Origin: Oxalobacter formigenes
GTDB taxonomy: Bacteria > Pseudomonadota > Gammaproteobacteria > Burkholderiales > Burkholderiaceae_D
DNA: 17,470 bases
Assembly: GCA_019424645.1 (NCBI GenBank)
Contig: JAHYZB010000042.1
Coordinates: 1 to 17,470 of the forward strand
Direction of reading: 5' to 3'
Shown: positions 1 to 7,294 of the stretch, piece by piece
Numbering within the stretch: position 1 is the first letter of the stretch
Layout of the letters: each line of letters opens with the position of its first letter
Notes under the pieces: model-generated
What the model was told of the DNA's origin: nothing
Databases searched by the model: none
What the model saw: the letters and a program-made list of their open reading frames with translations, nothing else
Position numbers and translations under genes: made by a program

Positions 1-12
1 TGGCGCGTACCC

Positions 13-378
13 GTCGCACCCCTCGCGGGTGCGTGGATTGAAACAGAAGCGTTATTGCGACTTGGCGCAATCAATGATGTCGCACCCCTCGCGGGTGCGT
101 GGATTGAAACCTCAGTGGTGTCGCTATGTCAGCAGGTCTGCAATGTCGCACCCCTCGCGGGTGCGTGGATTGAAACAAAAATATACGAAGTCTTTGGTCT
201 AAACCACCGTCGTCGCACCCCTCGCGGGTGCGTGGATTGAAACAATGTAGTAATACTCTGCGTTCTGTGCCGGTTGCGTCGCACCCCCACGTGGGTGCGT
301 GGATTGAAACAGTTTGTTTTGCAGGACTGCAAATGTGCCATCGGCTGTAGCACCCCTCACGGGTGCGATGATCGGGAC
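13..378 (+). CRISPR. CRISPR array, type I-C-like repeat, trailer end
   Basis: Repeats lie at 13-44, 79-110, 145-176, 212-243, 278-310 and 347-378. Four are identical 32-mers beginning GTCGCACC and ending GATTGAAAC, with the stem CGCACCC/GGGTGCG inside. The fifth is a 33-nt variant. The sixth differs from the consensus at 7 of 32 positions. The complete spacers are 45-78, 111-144, 177-211, 244-277 and 311-346 (34, 34, 35, 34 and 36 nt). Bases 1-12 are the end of another spacer. The 32-nt length, the GC-rich stem and the ATTGAAAC 3' handle match the type I-C repeat family. Decay at the right-hand end shows that this is the trailer, so the leader and cas genes should lie to the left and transcription runs on the plus strand. 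No cas gene is visible, so the subtype rests on the repeat alone. Confidence 0.97.
347..378 (+). repeat. Degenerate terminal CRISPR repeat
   Basis: This copy keeps the central hairpin sequence (GCACCCCTCACGGGTGC) but has lost most of the 3' handle: GATCGGGAC replaces GATTGAAAC. Seven of 32 positions differ from the consensus. A decayed last repeat is the usual sign of the leader-distal end, and it fixes the orientation of the array. Confidence 0.9.
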
Positions 379-462
379 AAATAAAGCGGATTGAGAGAAA
401 GGTTTAGTCCCGTTGGTCTCTGCAAACAAATATCCCTGCCTGAACCGGGATCGGGTTTTATG

Positions 463-488
463 AAAAGAGCGATTTGAATCGACTCTTT
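463..488 (-). terminator. Probable intrinsic terminator of the hybrid kinase gene
   Basis: Read on the minus strand, the sequence AAAGAG-T-CGAT, loop TCAA, ATCG-CTCTTT forms a stem with one bulged T and runs out into TTTT. It begins 10 bp beyond the stop codon of the kinase gene (stop at 498-500). On the plus strand, a weaker ATCCC/GGGAT hairpin at 432-451 followed by CGGGTTTT could end CRISPR transcription. Confidence 0.45.
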
Positions 489-497
489 GCAGCTATA

Positions 498-3400
498 TCA
501 AACCCATTTCTCCAGTGTCGAGAGCAGCTTGGCAATATCAATCGGTTTGACCAGATAATCGTTAATGCCGACTTCAAACGCCCGTTTCTTGTCTTCGTCA
601 AAGGCATTGGCAGACATTGCGATGACGGGCACTGTTTTGGCGTCTTCGCAGGGAAGGGCGCGAATTTGCCGGGTGGCGTCCAGCCCGTTCAACACAGGCA
701 TGCGGATATCCATCAGAATGGCCGCGAAATAGCCGGAAGGGAAGGACTGAAATTTCTCGACAGCGATTTTTCCGTTTTCTGCCGTTTCGACTTCCATCCC
801 GTGAATTTCCAGAAGGGATCTTGAAATTTCCATATTCAGCTCATTATCTTCCACCAGCAGAAAACGACGGCCGAGATAGGTTTGCTCATTTTGTTTTTTG
901 TTGCCCAGCCTGTGATCGCGTTCCAGTTGCAGCATGGTTTCACAGAAAGAAGAGGCAAAGAAGGGTTTGGCCATAAAGTAATTGACTCCGGCCGCGCGGG
1001 CATCCAGCTCGAAAACGCTCCAGTCGTATGCCGTGACGACAATGACTGTTTTTTCAGGTGGTGCGAACTGCCGGATACGACGTGTCAGTTCACTGCCGTT
1101 AATATCCTTCATTTCCCAATCGATCAAGGCAATATCGAACGGATCGCCATTATCCATAGCCGTTTTGACTGATTCGATAGCGTCAGTGCCCGAATTGACA
1201 CAACTTGTCTTCGCGCCGATCTTTTCCAGAATGGCAACAGCCTGTGCACCGATGTGGGCATCCGTATCGACGATCAGGATATGTTTGTCCAGCAGCAATT
1301 CCTTTGCCTTGCCCGCAATTTCCCTGTCCTCGTTTGCCATCGCCAGTTTCAGCGGGATGACGACGGTAAATGTGGTGCCTTCATTCTTTTCGCTTTTCGC
1401 ATCGATTGTGCCGCCCATAATCTGGACAAGACTGTACACAATTGAAAGGCCAAGGCCGCTGCCGACCTTGTTACGCGCCACATCGTCCGTTTCCTGCTCG
1501 AATGGCTGGTAAAGCCGCTTCATGAAATCGGCGGACATGCCGATTCCGGTATCGCTCACCCTGAATTCAATATAGGCAAAACCGTTGCTGCGTCTCGATT
1601 CACGGATATAAACGTCGATTTTTCCGCCCTCTGGCGTAAACTTGACCGCATTGGACAGCAGATTCATCAGGATCTGGTTGATCCGCAAGGTATCACCCTC
1701 ATAATACCGGTCCAGCGACTCATGCTGATGAATCTGGTAAGCCAGCTTGCCGTCTACGGCCTGCGGGTAAACAATGGCGTTGATACTGCCGATCAGCTCG
1801 ACGAAATCAAAGCGTTCGCTCGATATGGCCATTTTGCCGCTCTCAATACGCGACATATCGAGAATGTCGTTGATCAGGGAGAGCAGATAACGCGACGAGA
1901 CATCGATTTTCGAAAGGCAATCAGCCAGAACCTCGGGCTCATTCATCTTCAACTGGCTGATCGTACTCATCCCGATAATCGCGTTCAAGGGGGTACGGAT
2001 GTCGTGGCTCATGCGTGAAAGAAAATCGGATTTTGCCTGATTGGCCATCTGTGCCACGGAAAGCGCATTTCTCAAAACCTGTTCCTGAACCGCCTGTTCC
2101 GCACGCGTCTCGTCCAGAACCTTGGCCAGTAAAATACAAAGCGCATCATCGTTATAAGGGTTCTCGATGCGAATGCCGGTCAGGGAAATCCAGTGGTAAA
2201 TGCCGTCAAGCCCCATCCGCTGGTATTCCAGATAAATTTCTTTTTCGCCCTTGTCGAAACGTTCGAGCATGTGCTGACGGGCGAAAGTGCCGGTATAGGC
2301 ATTCCGGTAATCCGGATGGACCCCGGTGACAACCTCTTCCGTCAATTCATTGAAATAACCGTAAGGTTCGTAATTGACAACATAATCCCGTTCAGAGAGC
2401 GCTTCATACGTATCCTGCGTCAGGTTGACGCGGATAATCAGCTGATAAGCCGTATAAATGGCCGCACGCAGGGAACGGTTTTCAATAGCGCGTTCCTGCT
2501 CCTGTTCTTTCTGCAGTTTCTTGACTTCGCTGATATCCGAATAGACGGCCTGCAACACTTCAATCCCGTCGAAGTTGATCAGGCGTTCAATCGTGACACT
2601 GATCCAGCCGGTCGAGCCATCCTTTTTACACGCTTCCCGTTCATACGTAATGGAGCCGCCATTGACGGCCAGATGGTCGACGCGCTTGTGAATCCAGAAT
2701 TTGTCGCGGTCAAGAACATGAAGATAGGGATCGTTTTTTTCCTGCAAATATTCTTCGCGCGTATAACCGAAAATTTCCCAGGCCGCCCGGTTGGCATTGA
2801 TAATGCGGTGTCCCGAATCGATAGACATCTGGACAATGCCGCAGGGAATCGTATCGTAGAGCTGTGAGAGGAAATCCGTCTTTTGTGAAATCTGAAGCCG
2901 GGTATCCTTCTCCCGTGCATCACGTTCAATGCGTCTGGTGATATCGGTGATGAAACAACTGGTGACATTATCGCCGTCCGAATCGGTAAACGAGCGGCCG
3001 ACATCGTGTACCCAGATAATGTCACCATTCTTTTTGATCATCCGGTATTCGAAATGGGATGCGTCATTGGCGATCTTGCTCTGGTGGACTTCTTCAACCA
3101 GTTTGGGCAGGTCGTCAGGGTGAACCAGACAAGCGTAAGCGCCACCCGTCGTTTCCATCAGATCGGACAGCGAATCGAAACCCATCATCAGGTAAAAATT
3201 TTCGCTGACCCACTTGAATGTATAGCCTTCGTCATGATGGCAGATCATCATCCCGCCGGAGATCTGGTGCAGCATCAGCTCGATCTGCTGTTCCTTTTCC
3301 GTCAGCAGGCGTCTCAGCTGGTCATAGCTGTTTTTTGCCGCCTCGACAGGGAACAATTCATCCGACTGGATAGGATCATAAGCGGCGGAATGGTGAATAT

Positions 3401-3767
3401 GGGCGATCTTCAGCTTACCGTCGATCCGTCTGAAAATGAACGAAATACGCTGGTGGATATGGAACAGGACACCCGGATCGACCGTTTCCAGTTCACTCGT
3501 CCCTTCACACAGATAGCAGCCGTCGGCCAGTTTGCGGGTAACGTAACTCTCGTCCCACATCCGGCAGTGCAAAAATGAGTTTTTCTCATTTTTGAAATGG
3601 CGGGAAACAGCGTCGAACCCTTCCGCCTTATGTTCCTTGCCAGCACCCATCCAGACAATATCGGGCGTGAAAAGCGAAACGAGATAATCGACGTCGTTGC
3701 CGGTAAAATAACGGCGGAGCACCGACGAAGCCAGATTCTCGACTTCCTGTATTTCATCCAGATGCAT
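498..3767 (-). CDS. Soluble hybrid sensor histidine kinase (SnoaL/NTF2-like, PAS repeats, HisKA, HATPase_c, two receiver domains)
   Basis: The protein has 1089 residues, with no signal peptide and no membrane segment, so it is a cytoplasmic sensor. Domains in order: SnoaL/NTF2-like fold about 5-130 (judged from its pattern), PAS about 160-280 (LVHPDD; FITDITRR), PAS about 300-415 (NANRAAWEIFGYTREE; VYSDISEVK), a third PAS-like region about 440-555, HisKA with the H-box SRMSHDIRTPLNAIIGMS (His588), and HATPase_c (N-box NLLSNAVKF 702-710, G1 DTGIGM from 739, G2 GSGLGLS 769-775). Receiver 1 is about 827-945 with Asp883 and Lys934. Receiver 2 is about 967-1087 with Asp1020 and Lys1074. No C-terminal HPt domain or DNA-binding output is present, so phosphate should pass to a separate HPt or regulator. 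Receiver 1 has VDTD in place of the usual adjacent acidic pair, so its Mg2+ pocket may be altered. The ligand is unknown. The Shine-Dalgarno sequence before this ATG is weak. The gene stands alone, divergent from ybaK. Confidence 0.93.
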   Translation of the reverse strand: MHLDEIQEVENLASSVLRRYFTGNDVDYLVSLFTPDIVWMGAGKEHKAEGFDAVSRHFKNEKNSFLHCRMWDESYVTRKLADGCYLCEGTSELETVDPGVLFHIHQRISFIFRRIDGKLKIAHIHHSAAYDPIQSDELFPVEAAKNSYDQLRRLLTEKEQQIELMLHQISGGMMICHHDEGYTFKWVSENFYLMMGFDSLSDLMETTGGAYACLVHPDDLPKLVEEVHQSKIANDASHFEYRMIKKNGDIIWVHDVGRSFTDSDGDNVTSCFITDITRRIERDAREKDTRLQISQKTDFLSQLYDTIPCGIVQMSIDSGHRIINANRAAWEIFGYTREEYLQEKNDPYLHVLDRDKFWIHKRVDHLAVNGGSITYEREACKKDGSTGWISVTIERLINFDGIEVLQAVYSDISEVKKLQKEQEQERAIENRSLRAAIYTAYQLIIRVNLTQDTYEALSERDYVVNYEPYGYFNELTEEVVTGVHPDYRNAYTGTFARQHMLERFDKGEKEIYLEYQRMGLDGIYHWISLTGIRIENPYNDDALCILLAKVLDETRAEQAVQEQVLRNALSVAQMANQAKSDFLSRMSHDIRTPLNAIIGMSTISQLKMNEPEVLADCLSKIDVSSRYLLSLINDILDMSRIESGKMAISSERFDFVELIGSINAIVYPQAVDGKLAYQIHQHESLDRYYEGDTLRINQILMNLLSNAVKFTPEGGKIDVYIRESRRSNGFAYIEFRVSDTGIGMSADFMKRLYQPFEQETDDVARNKVGSGLGLSIVYSLVQIMGGTIDAKSEKNEGTTFTVVIPLKLAMANEDREIAGKAKELLLDKHILIVDTDAHIGAQAVAILEKIGAKTSCVNSGTDAIESVKTAMDNGDPFDIALIDWEMKDINGSELTRRIRQFAPPEKTVIVVTAYDWSVFELDARAAGVNYFMAKPFFASSFCETMLQLERDHRLGNKKQNEQTYLGRRFLLVEDNELNMEISRSLLEIHGMEVETAENGKIAVEKFQSFPSGYFAAILMDIRMPVLNGLDATRQIRALPCEDAKTVPVIAMSANAFDEDKKRAFEVGINDYLVKPIDIAKLLSTLEKWV

Positions 3768-3833
3768 GTTAGGCGGTTTCTTTCACGTTAACCCGGTAAT
3801 GGGACATTCAGTTGCCATCAGGCAAGTGTGAAA

Positions 3834-3839
3834 ATTATA
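3834..3839 (-). promoter_or_regulatory. Possible -10 box for the hybrid kinase gene
   Basis: The minus strand has a perfect TATAAT about 67 bp before the start codon. No convincing -35 box lies at 16-18 bp, so this may be a weak or activator-dependent promoter, or chance in an AT-rich stretch. Confidence 0.3.
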
Positions 3840-3881
3840 CAGACATATTTCATTTACGTATGGAATAGCGTCATTGCATTT

Positions 3882-3910
3882 TTGACTTCCGAATCGTTGT
3901 GACGGACAAT
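3882..3910 (+). promoter_or_regulatory. Probable sigma70-type promoter for ybaK and the beta-lactamase gene
   Basis: TTGACT at 3882-3887, a 17-bp spacer and GACAAT at 3905-3910. This predicts a start near 3917 and a 5' UTR of about 55 nt before ybaK. It is the only good promoter-like pair seen ahead of the ybaK and beta-lactamase pair. Confidence 0.5.
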
Positions 3911-3971
3911 ATTTTTTCTGGGTAGAAAATTGTCTCTTTTTTGACAGAAATGAAGCGAAAAACCGTTAAAA

Positions 3972-4454
3972 ATGAAAGAAAAAATCAGCAAGACCAACGC
4001 CGCCCGCATGCTGGACAAATCGAAAGTCCCGTACAAACTCGTCCCGTATGAAGTCGATGAAGACGACCTGTCCGCACAGCATGTGGCCGAAACACTGGGT
4101 GAAAACATCGAACAGGTCTTCAAGACACTGGTCCTTCACGGCGACAAGACCGGACACCTCGTCTGCGTCGTGCCCGGAGATCATGAAGTCGACCTCAAAA
4201 AAGTCGCCAAAGCCTCCGGCAACAAGAAATGCGACATGATCGCCGTCAAAGAACTCCTGCCACTGACCGGCTACATCCGGGGAGGGTGCTCCCCCGTCGG
4301 CATGAAAAAACACTTCCCGACCTATATCCACAGTACCATCGAAGGATTCGACAAAATCTGGGTCAGCGCAGGCATCCGCGGGCTGCAAATCGAAATCGCA
4401 CCCAAAGATCTCATCAGGGAAGTTCGGGCAAGCATTTGCGACATCATCGCCTGA
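3972..4454 (+). CDS. ybaK: Cys-tRNA(Pro) deacylase, YbaK/EbsC family
   Basis: The 160-residue protein matches the family's usual length and pattern throughout. It has the lysine-bearing VFKTLV (about 49-54), the glycine-rich GGCSPVGMKK (about 103-112) and the C-terminal SAGIRGLQIEIAPKDL. The family hydrolyses Cys-tRNA(Pro) formed when prolyl-tRNA synthetase misacylates with cysteine, so it is a cytosolic trans-editing factor. The lysine in the first motif corresponds to the residue known to be essential in Haemophilus YbaK. The ATG at 3972 is the only sensible start, although the upstream sequence is A-rich rather than a clear Shine-Dalgarno sequence. The beta-lactamase gene follows after 20 bp and probably shares the transcript, with no obvious functional link. 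Confidence 0.93.
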   Translation: MKEKISKTNAARMLDKSKVPYKLVPYEVDEDDLSAQHVAETLGENIEQVFKTLVLHGDKTGHLVCVVPGDHEVDLKKVAKASGNKKCDMIAVKELLPLTGYIRGGCSPVGMKKHFPTYIHSTIEGFDKIWVSAGIRGLQIEIAPKDLIREVRASICDIIA

Positions 4455-4474
4455 CGAAAAAAAACGGCCGGGCA

Positions 4475-5656
4475 GTGAATAAAATCACGCCTGTCCTGCG
4501 TATCCTTTTGCCTGTCGCTCTGGCCGTGATGGGGATGCAACAAGCCGCGCAGGCAGCCCGGCCTGACATCGACGCCATCATCCTCCCCCTGATGGAAAAA
4601 CACCGGATACCCGGTCTTGCACTCGGCATACTCGATAACGGAAAAATCCGTTTTTACAATTATGGGGTCGCGTCGAAACAGACACGTGAACCCGTAACTG
4701 AAAACACACTCTTCGAGATCGGTTCACTCAGCAAAACCTTCACGGCCACACTGGCGGCCTATGCAGCACAGAGAAAAGAACTTCATTTCAGCGATCCGGC
4801 CAGCCGCTCGTTACCCGAACTGTCGGGAAGTGCTTTCGACCGTGTCAGCCTGCTGAATCTGGCAACGCATACATCGACCACACCCTTATTCGTTCCGGAT
4901 GAAATCACCAATCCCCCGGAACTGATGAACTGGTACAAAACATGGAAACCGGTTGTCCCGCCCGGCACACAAAGAGTCTATTCCAACCCGGGAATCGGTC
5001 TTTTGGGCATGATCACGGCACAAAGTCTCGGGAAGCCTTTTTCAGAGGCAATGGAAAAAGAACTGCTACAGGCCATGGGCATGACCCATACCTGCATCCA
5101 TGTTCCCGCCTCGCAAATGCCTTACTACGCGCAGGGATACAACCGGAAGGATGAACCTGTCCGCGTCAATCCGGGAATGCTGGATGCAGAATCGTATGGC
5201 CTGAAATCCGGTACACGCGACCTCATCCGCTGGCTGGGAATCCAGAATGGAACCGTCCGTGTTTCAGGTGACTGGCAAAAAGCCGTCAGACAAACCCATA
5301 CCGGCTACTACCGTACCCCGGATTTCACCCAGGCCATGATGTGGGAATACTATCCATTGCCCGTGGAAAAGACCCGGCTGGTTTCCGGAAATGACGTCGA
5401 ACGAATCATGAAAGCCATGCCCACAACCGCCATCGAGCCGCCCGAAACGCCTCCTCTTGAGGCATGGTTCAACAAGACCGGTTCCACAAACGGCTTTTCC
5501 ACCTATGCCGTCTTCATCCCCTCGTCAAAAATCGCCGTTATCTTTCTGGCGAACAAATGGATACCCAACGACGACAGGGTCGTTGCCGTCCATGAAATCG
5601 TCGGAAAACTGAAAGGGCAGAAAGACAAACCCGGCTTGTCCGCTACCGATCAGTAA
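4475..5656 (+). CDS. Class C (AmpC-type) serine beta-lactamase, periplasmic
   Basis: I choose the GTG at 4475, giving 393 residues. This start yields a proper Sec signal peptide: basic MNKITPVLR, a hydrophobic core, and cleavage after AQA at about residue 28. A longer in-frame opening upstream only overlaps ybaK. Class C motifs are all present: Ser84-Leu-Ser-Lys87 in FEIGSLSK, Tyr169-Ser-Asn171, and Lys334-Thr-Gly336. The Ser-to-Tyr (85) and Tyr-to-Lys (165) spacings match mature AmpC (64, 150, 315) almost exactly. The family hydrolyses the beta-lactam ring through a serine acyl-enzyme, and relatives can act as DD-peptidases or esterases. There is no divergent ampR beside it, so classical AmpR induction is not encoded here. 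The actual resistance spectrum cannot be read from sequence. Confidence 0.9.
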   Translation: MNKITPVLRILLPVALAVMGMQQAAQAARPDIDAIILPLMEKHRIPGLALGILDNGKIRFYNYGVASKQTREPVTENTLFEIGSLSKTFTATLAAYAAQRKELHFSDPASRSLPELSGSAFDRVSLLNLATHTSTTPLFVPDEITNPPELMNWYKTWKPVVPPGTQRVYSNPGIGLLGMITAQSLGKPFSEAMEKELLQAMGMTHTCIHVPASQMPYYAQGYNRKDEPVRVNPGMLDAESYGLKSGTRDLIRWLGIQNGTVRVSGDWQKAVRQTHTGYYRTPDFTQAMMWEYYPLPVEKTRLVSGNDVERIMKAMPTTAIEPPETPPLEAWFNKTGSTNGFSTYAVFIPSSKIAVIFLANKWIPNDDRVVAVHEIVGKLKGQKDKPGLSATDQ

Positions 5657-5971
5657 AGCAGGAAATCCGACACTAAAAAACAGATTCGGCCGGCATTTTC
5701 GGTATGGAAAAGCATTTCAAGCGTCAAAAGTATTGCGAAAAAGGAGTTGACAGAGGAAATTGAAACAAAACAGTCAGAGCCAACCGAAAAACGGTTGCCA
5801 AAGGACAACGTATTTGAAATACATAAACTCATGGAAAACAAATAATATCAAATGCTTGAGTAATAAACATGAAGTGAAATAGAGGTTTTTTCAAGCCACT
5901 CTCACAAATCTGCCACAAATGTCCTGAGCACACTGAAAACAGGCTTATAGTAAAGCGTTACCGCACACAAG
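5657..5971. other. Stretch without a convincing gene, between the beta-lactamase gene and a strong terminator
   Basis: Frame 2 stays open from just after the beta-lactamase stop to a TAA at 5843-5845 (63 codons), but it has no ATG or GTG start at its front. The last part reads LTEEIETKQSEPTEKRL... and ends HKLMENK. It could be a gene remnant or chance. Further right, CACAAATCTGC (5903-5913) and CACAAATGTCC (5914-5924) form a tandem imperfect repeat. A TATAGT at 5946-5951 lacks a convincing -35 box. No RNA gene was recognised. Confidence 0.5.
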
Positions 5972-5999
5972 GCGTCGTTCGATGAACGACGCTTTTTTT
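5972..5999 (+). terminator. Strong intrinsic terminator
   Basis: GCGTCGTTC (5972-5980), loop GAT and GAACGACGC (5984-5992) make a perfect 9-bp stem, followed directly by seven T. It ends 29 bp before the next start codon. It may close the ybaK/beta-lactamase transcript, or it may act as a leader terminator for the following gene. Confidence 0.85.
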
Positions 6000-6028
6000 A
6001 TTAACCATTATCAAAAAAGGAGAGGCTT

Positions 6029-7213
6029 ATGGGACTCTTTGACAACGAATACCTGAACACCTTCAACCAGCAAAGCCAGAGTGACAATCTACACGCCGAG
6101 ACCGGGGAAAACAGCCAGCGTCAATCCGGGATGAGCGGACAAATCAGAAATACCCCCAAAACCGGGACATCCACCGTCCGTCGAACCCGCATGATCGGGT
6201 ATCACGATCCCGTCACACCGGAGAATTCCGTCACCATGAAACACCTTGTTCAAATGGGGCTGGCCGACGACTCCGACAACGTCCATGCCCAACAGGACGA
6301 GACAGGCCAGTCATACGGAAAAAGCCTGACCGATGCCGTCAACAGTGGCGCGGCCAAAGTGGGGAAACAGGTCACTTACGGAATGAAACTCAACGCCGAC
6401 GAACACCTGTCGCGAGCGGAAAACCCCGTCCCCGAAATCGTGAAAAAAGGCATCGACGTATACGGGAAAAGTCAGGCCGAACATCAGGACGAAAGCGCGG
6501 CACTTCTTCTGAAAAACGTTTTTGAAAAGATGAGACATGATGCCATTCAGGGGACACTTGACCAGCCAATCGAGACTACCGTCAACGGAAAAGACAAACT
6601 GGGACTGGTCACTGGCGGATTCAAAAACGAATTCATCACCAAACCCCAAAGTGCCTTCTGGAGTGCTGGAACCATCGCCGGTGATGTGGGAAAAGCCCTT
6701 GCACCGGAAGGCAGTATTGATAATACGGCATTGGATCATGCCGAAATGAAAAGAGACGGTTTTCAGCGTGAACTTGATTGGTATGAAGATCATTCCATGC
6801 ACCTGAAAGATATCTGGGATAACGACAATGCCGAAAACACCGTCAATAATCTGTCCCAATATTTTTACGAATCACTTGGATCGAAAGCACCGTACGCAGC
6901 CATTGCAGCATTAAGGCCGTTCATCGAAGCGGCACCACTGACATCAAGGCTTGCCAGTGGAACCGCCTATCAAACGGCATTGAACCATTCCGGGATCAAA
7001 CAGCAAACGGGCCAGTCGAACTATCCCAAAGCTGTGATAGGAGGGGCGCTCAATGCAACCGCCCGGGAATTGCCATTCTTGAACAGAACCTTCAATCCCT
7101 ATGGCAAAAAAGATTGGGCCAAGCTTGGCGCACATGCAGCAGGACAGGCAATACGGTATGGTACGGATCAGTGGATGGGCAAGCATAATCCATATAATAA
7201 AGATGATGAATAA
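6029..7213 (+). CDS. Unrecognised 394-residue protein, possibly phage-derived
   Basis: The start is secure: AAGGAGAGG (6017-6025) lies just before the ATG. I do not recognise the family. There is no signal peptide. Residues 1-100 are polar and low in hydrophobics (MGLFDNEYLNTFNQQSQ, then many Gln, Asn, Thr and Asp), and the middle is charged and mostly helical. The last third is Ala/Gly-rich and mildly hydrophobic (about 286-345: KAPYAAIAALRPFIEAAPLT, KAVIGGALNATARELPFLNR) before a charged end, NPYNKDDE. An Ala/Gly-rich tail after a helical body resembles C-terminal parts of large phage internal-virion or polyvalent proteins, so it may be a fragment of such a gene or a secreted effector. Three Sel1-repeat genes follow on the same strand after 81 bp of very AT-rich DNA. 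Confidence 0.75.
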   Translation: MGLFDNEYLNTFNQQSQSDNLHAETGENSQRQSGMSGQIRNTPKTGTSTVRRTRMIGYHDPVTPENSVTMKHLVQMGLADDSDNVHAQQDETGQSYGKSLTDAVNSGAAKVGKQVTYGMKLNADEHLSRAENPVPEIVKKGIDVYGKSQAEHQDESAALLLKNVFEKMRHDAIQGTLDQPIETTVNGKDKLGLVTGGFKNEFITKPQSAFWSAGTIAGDVGKALAPEGSIDNTALDHAEMKRDGFQRELDWYEDHSMHLKDIWDNDNAENTVNNLSQYFYESLGSKAPYAAIAALRPFIEAAPLTSRLASGTAYQTALNHSGIKQQTGQSNYPKAVIGGALNATARELPFLNRTFNPYGKKDWAKLGAHAAGQAIRYGTDQWMGKHNPYNKDDE

Positions 7214-7234
7214 ATTTAATAGAATGAATAAATA

Positions 7235-7263
7235 TTTATTTGTTTTTAATTTAACGCTAAAAT
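7235..7263 (+). promoter_or_regulatory. Possible promoter for the Sel1 gene cluster
   Basis: TTTATT at 7235-7240, a 17-bp spacer and TAAAAT at 7258-7263 lie in an AT-rich intergenic stretch. The -35 match is poor (3 of 6), and AT richness makes chance matches likely. Confidence 0.3.
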
Positions 7264-7294
7264 AATTGTTATTTAAATTTGACAGAGGATAAAT

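Noticed and set aside
55..429. Short ORFs with repeated VAPLAGAWIET or RTHVGVRR-type peptides on both strands
   Set aside because: They are translations of the CRISPR repeats, not genes.
5650..5841. 63-codon minus-strand ORF in the gap after the beta-lactamase gene
   Set aside because: It overlaps the beta-lactamase end, has no ribosome binding site and has an unnatural Ser/Phe/Leu-rich composition.
7228..7241. Palindrome AATAAATATTTATT followed by TGTTTTT after the unknown gene, as a terminator
   Set aside because: The stem is all A-T and has no loop as a perfect palindrome. It is too weak to call.
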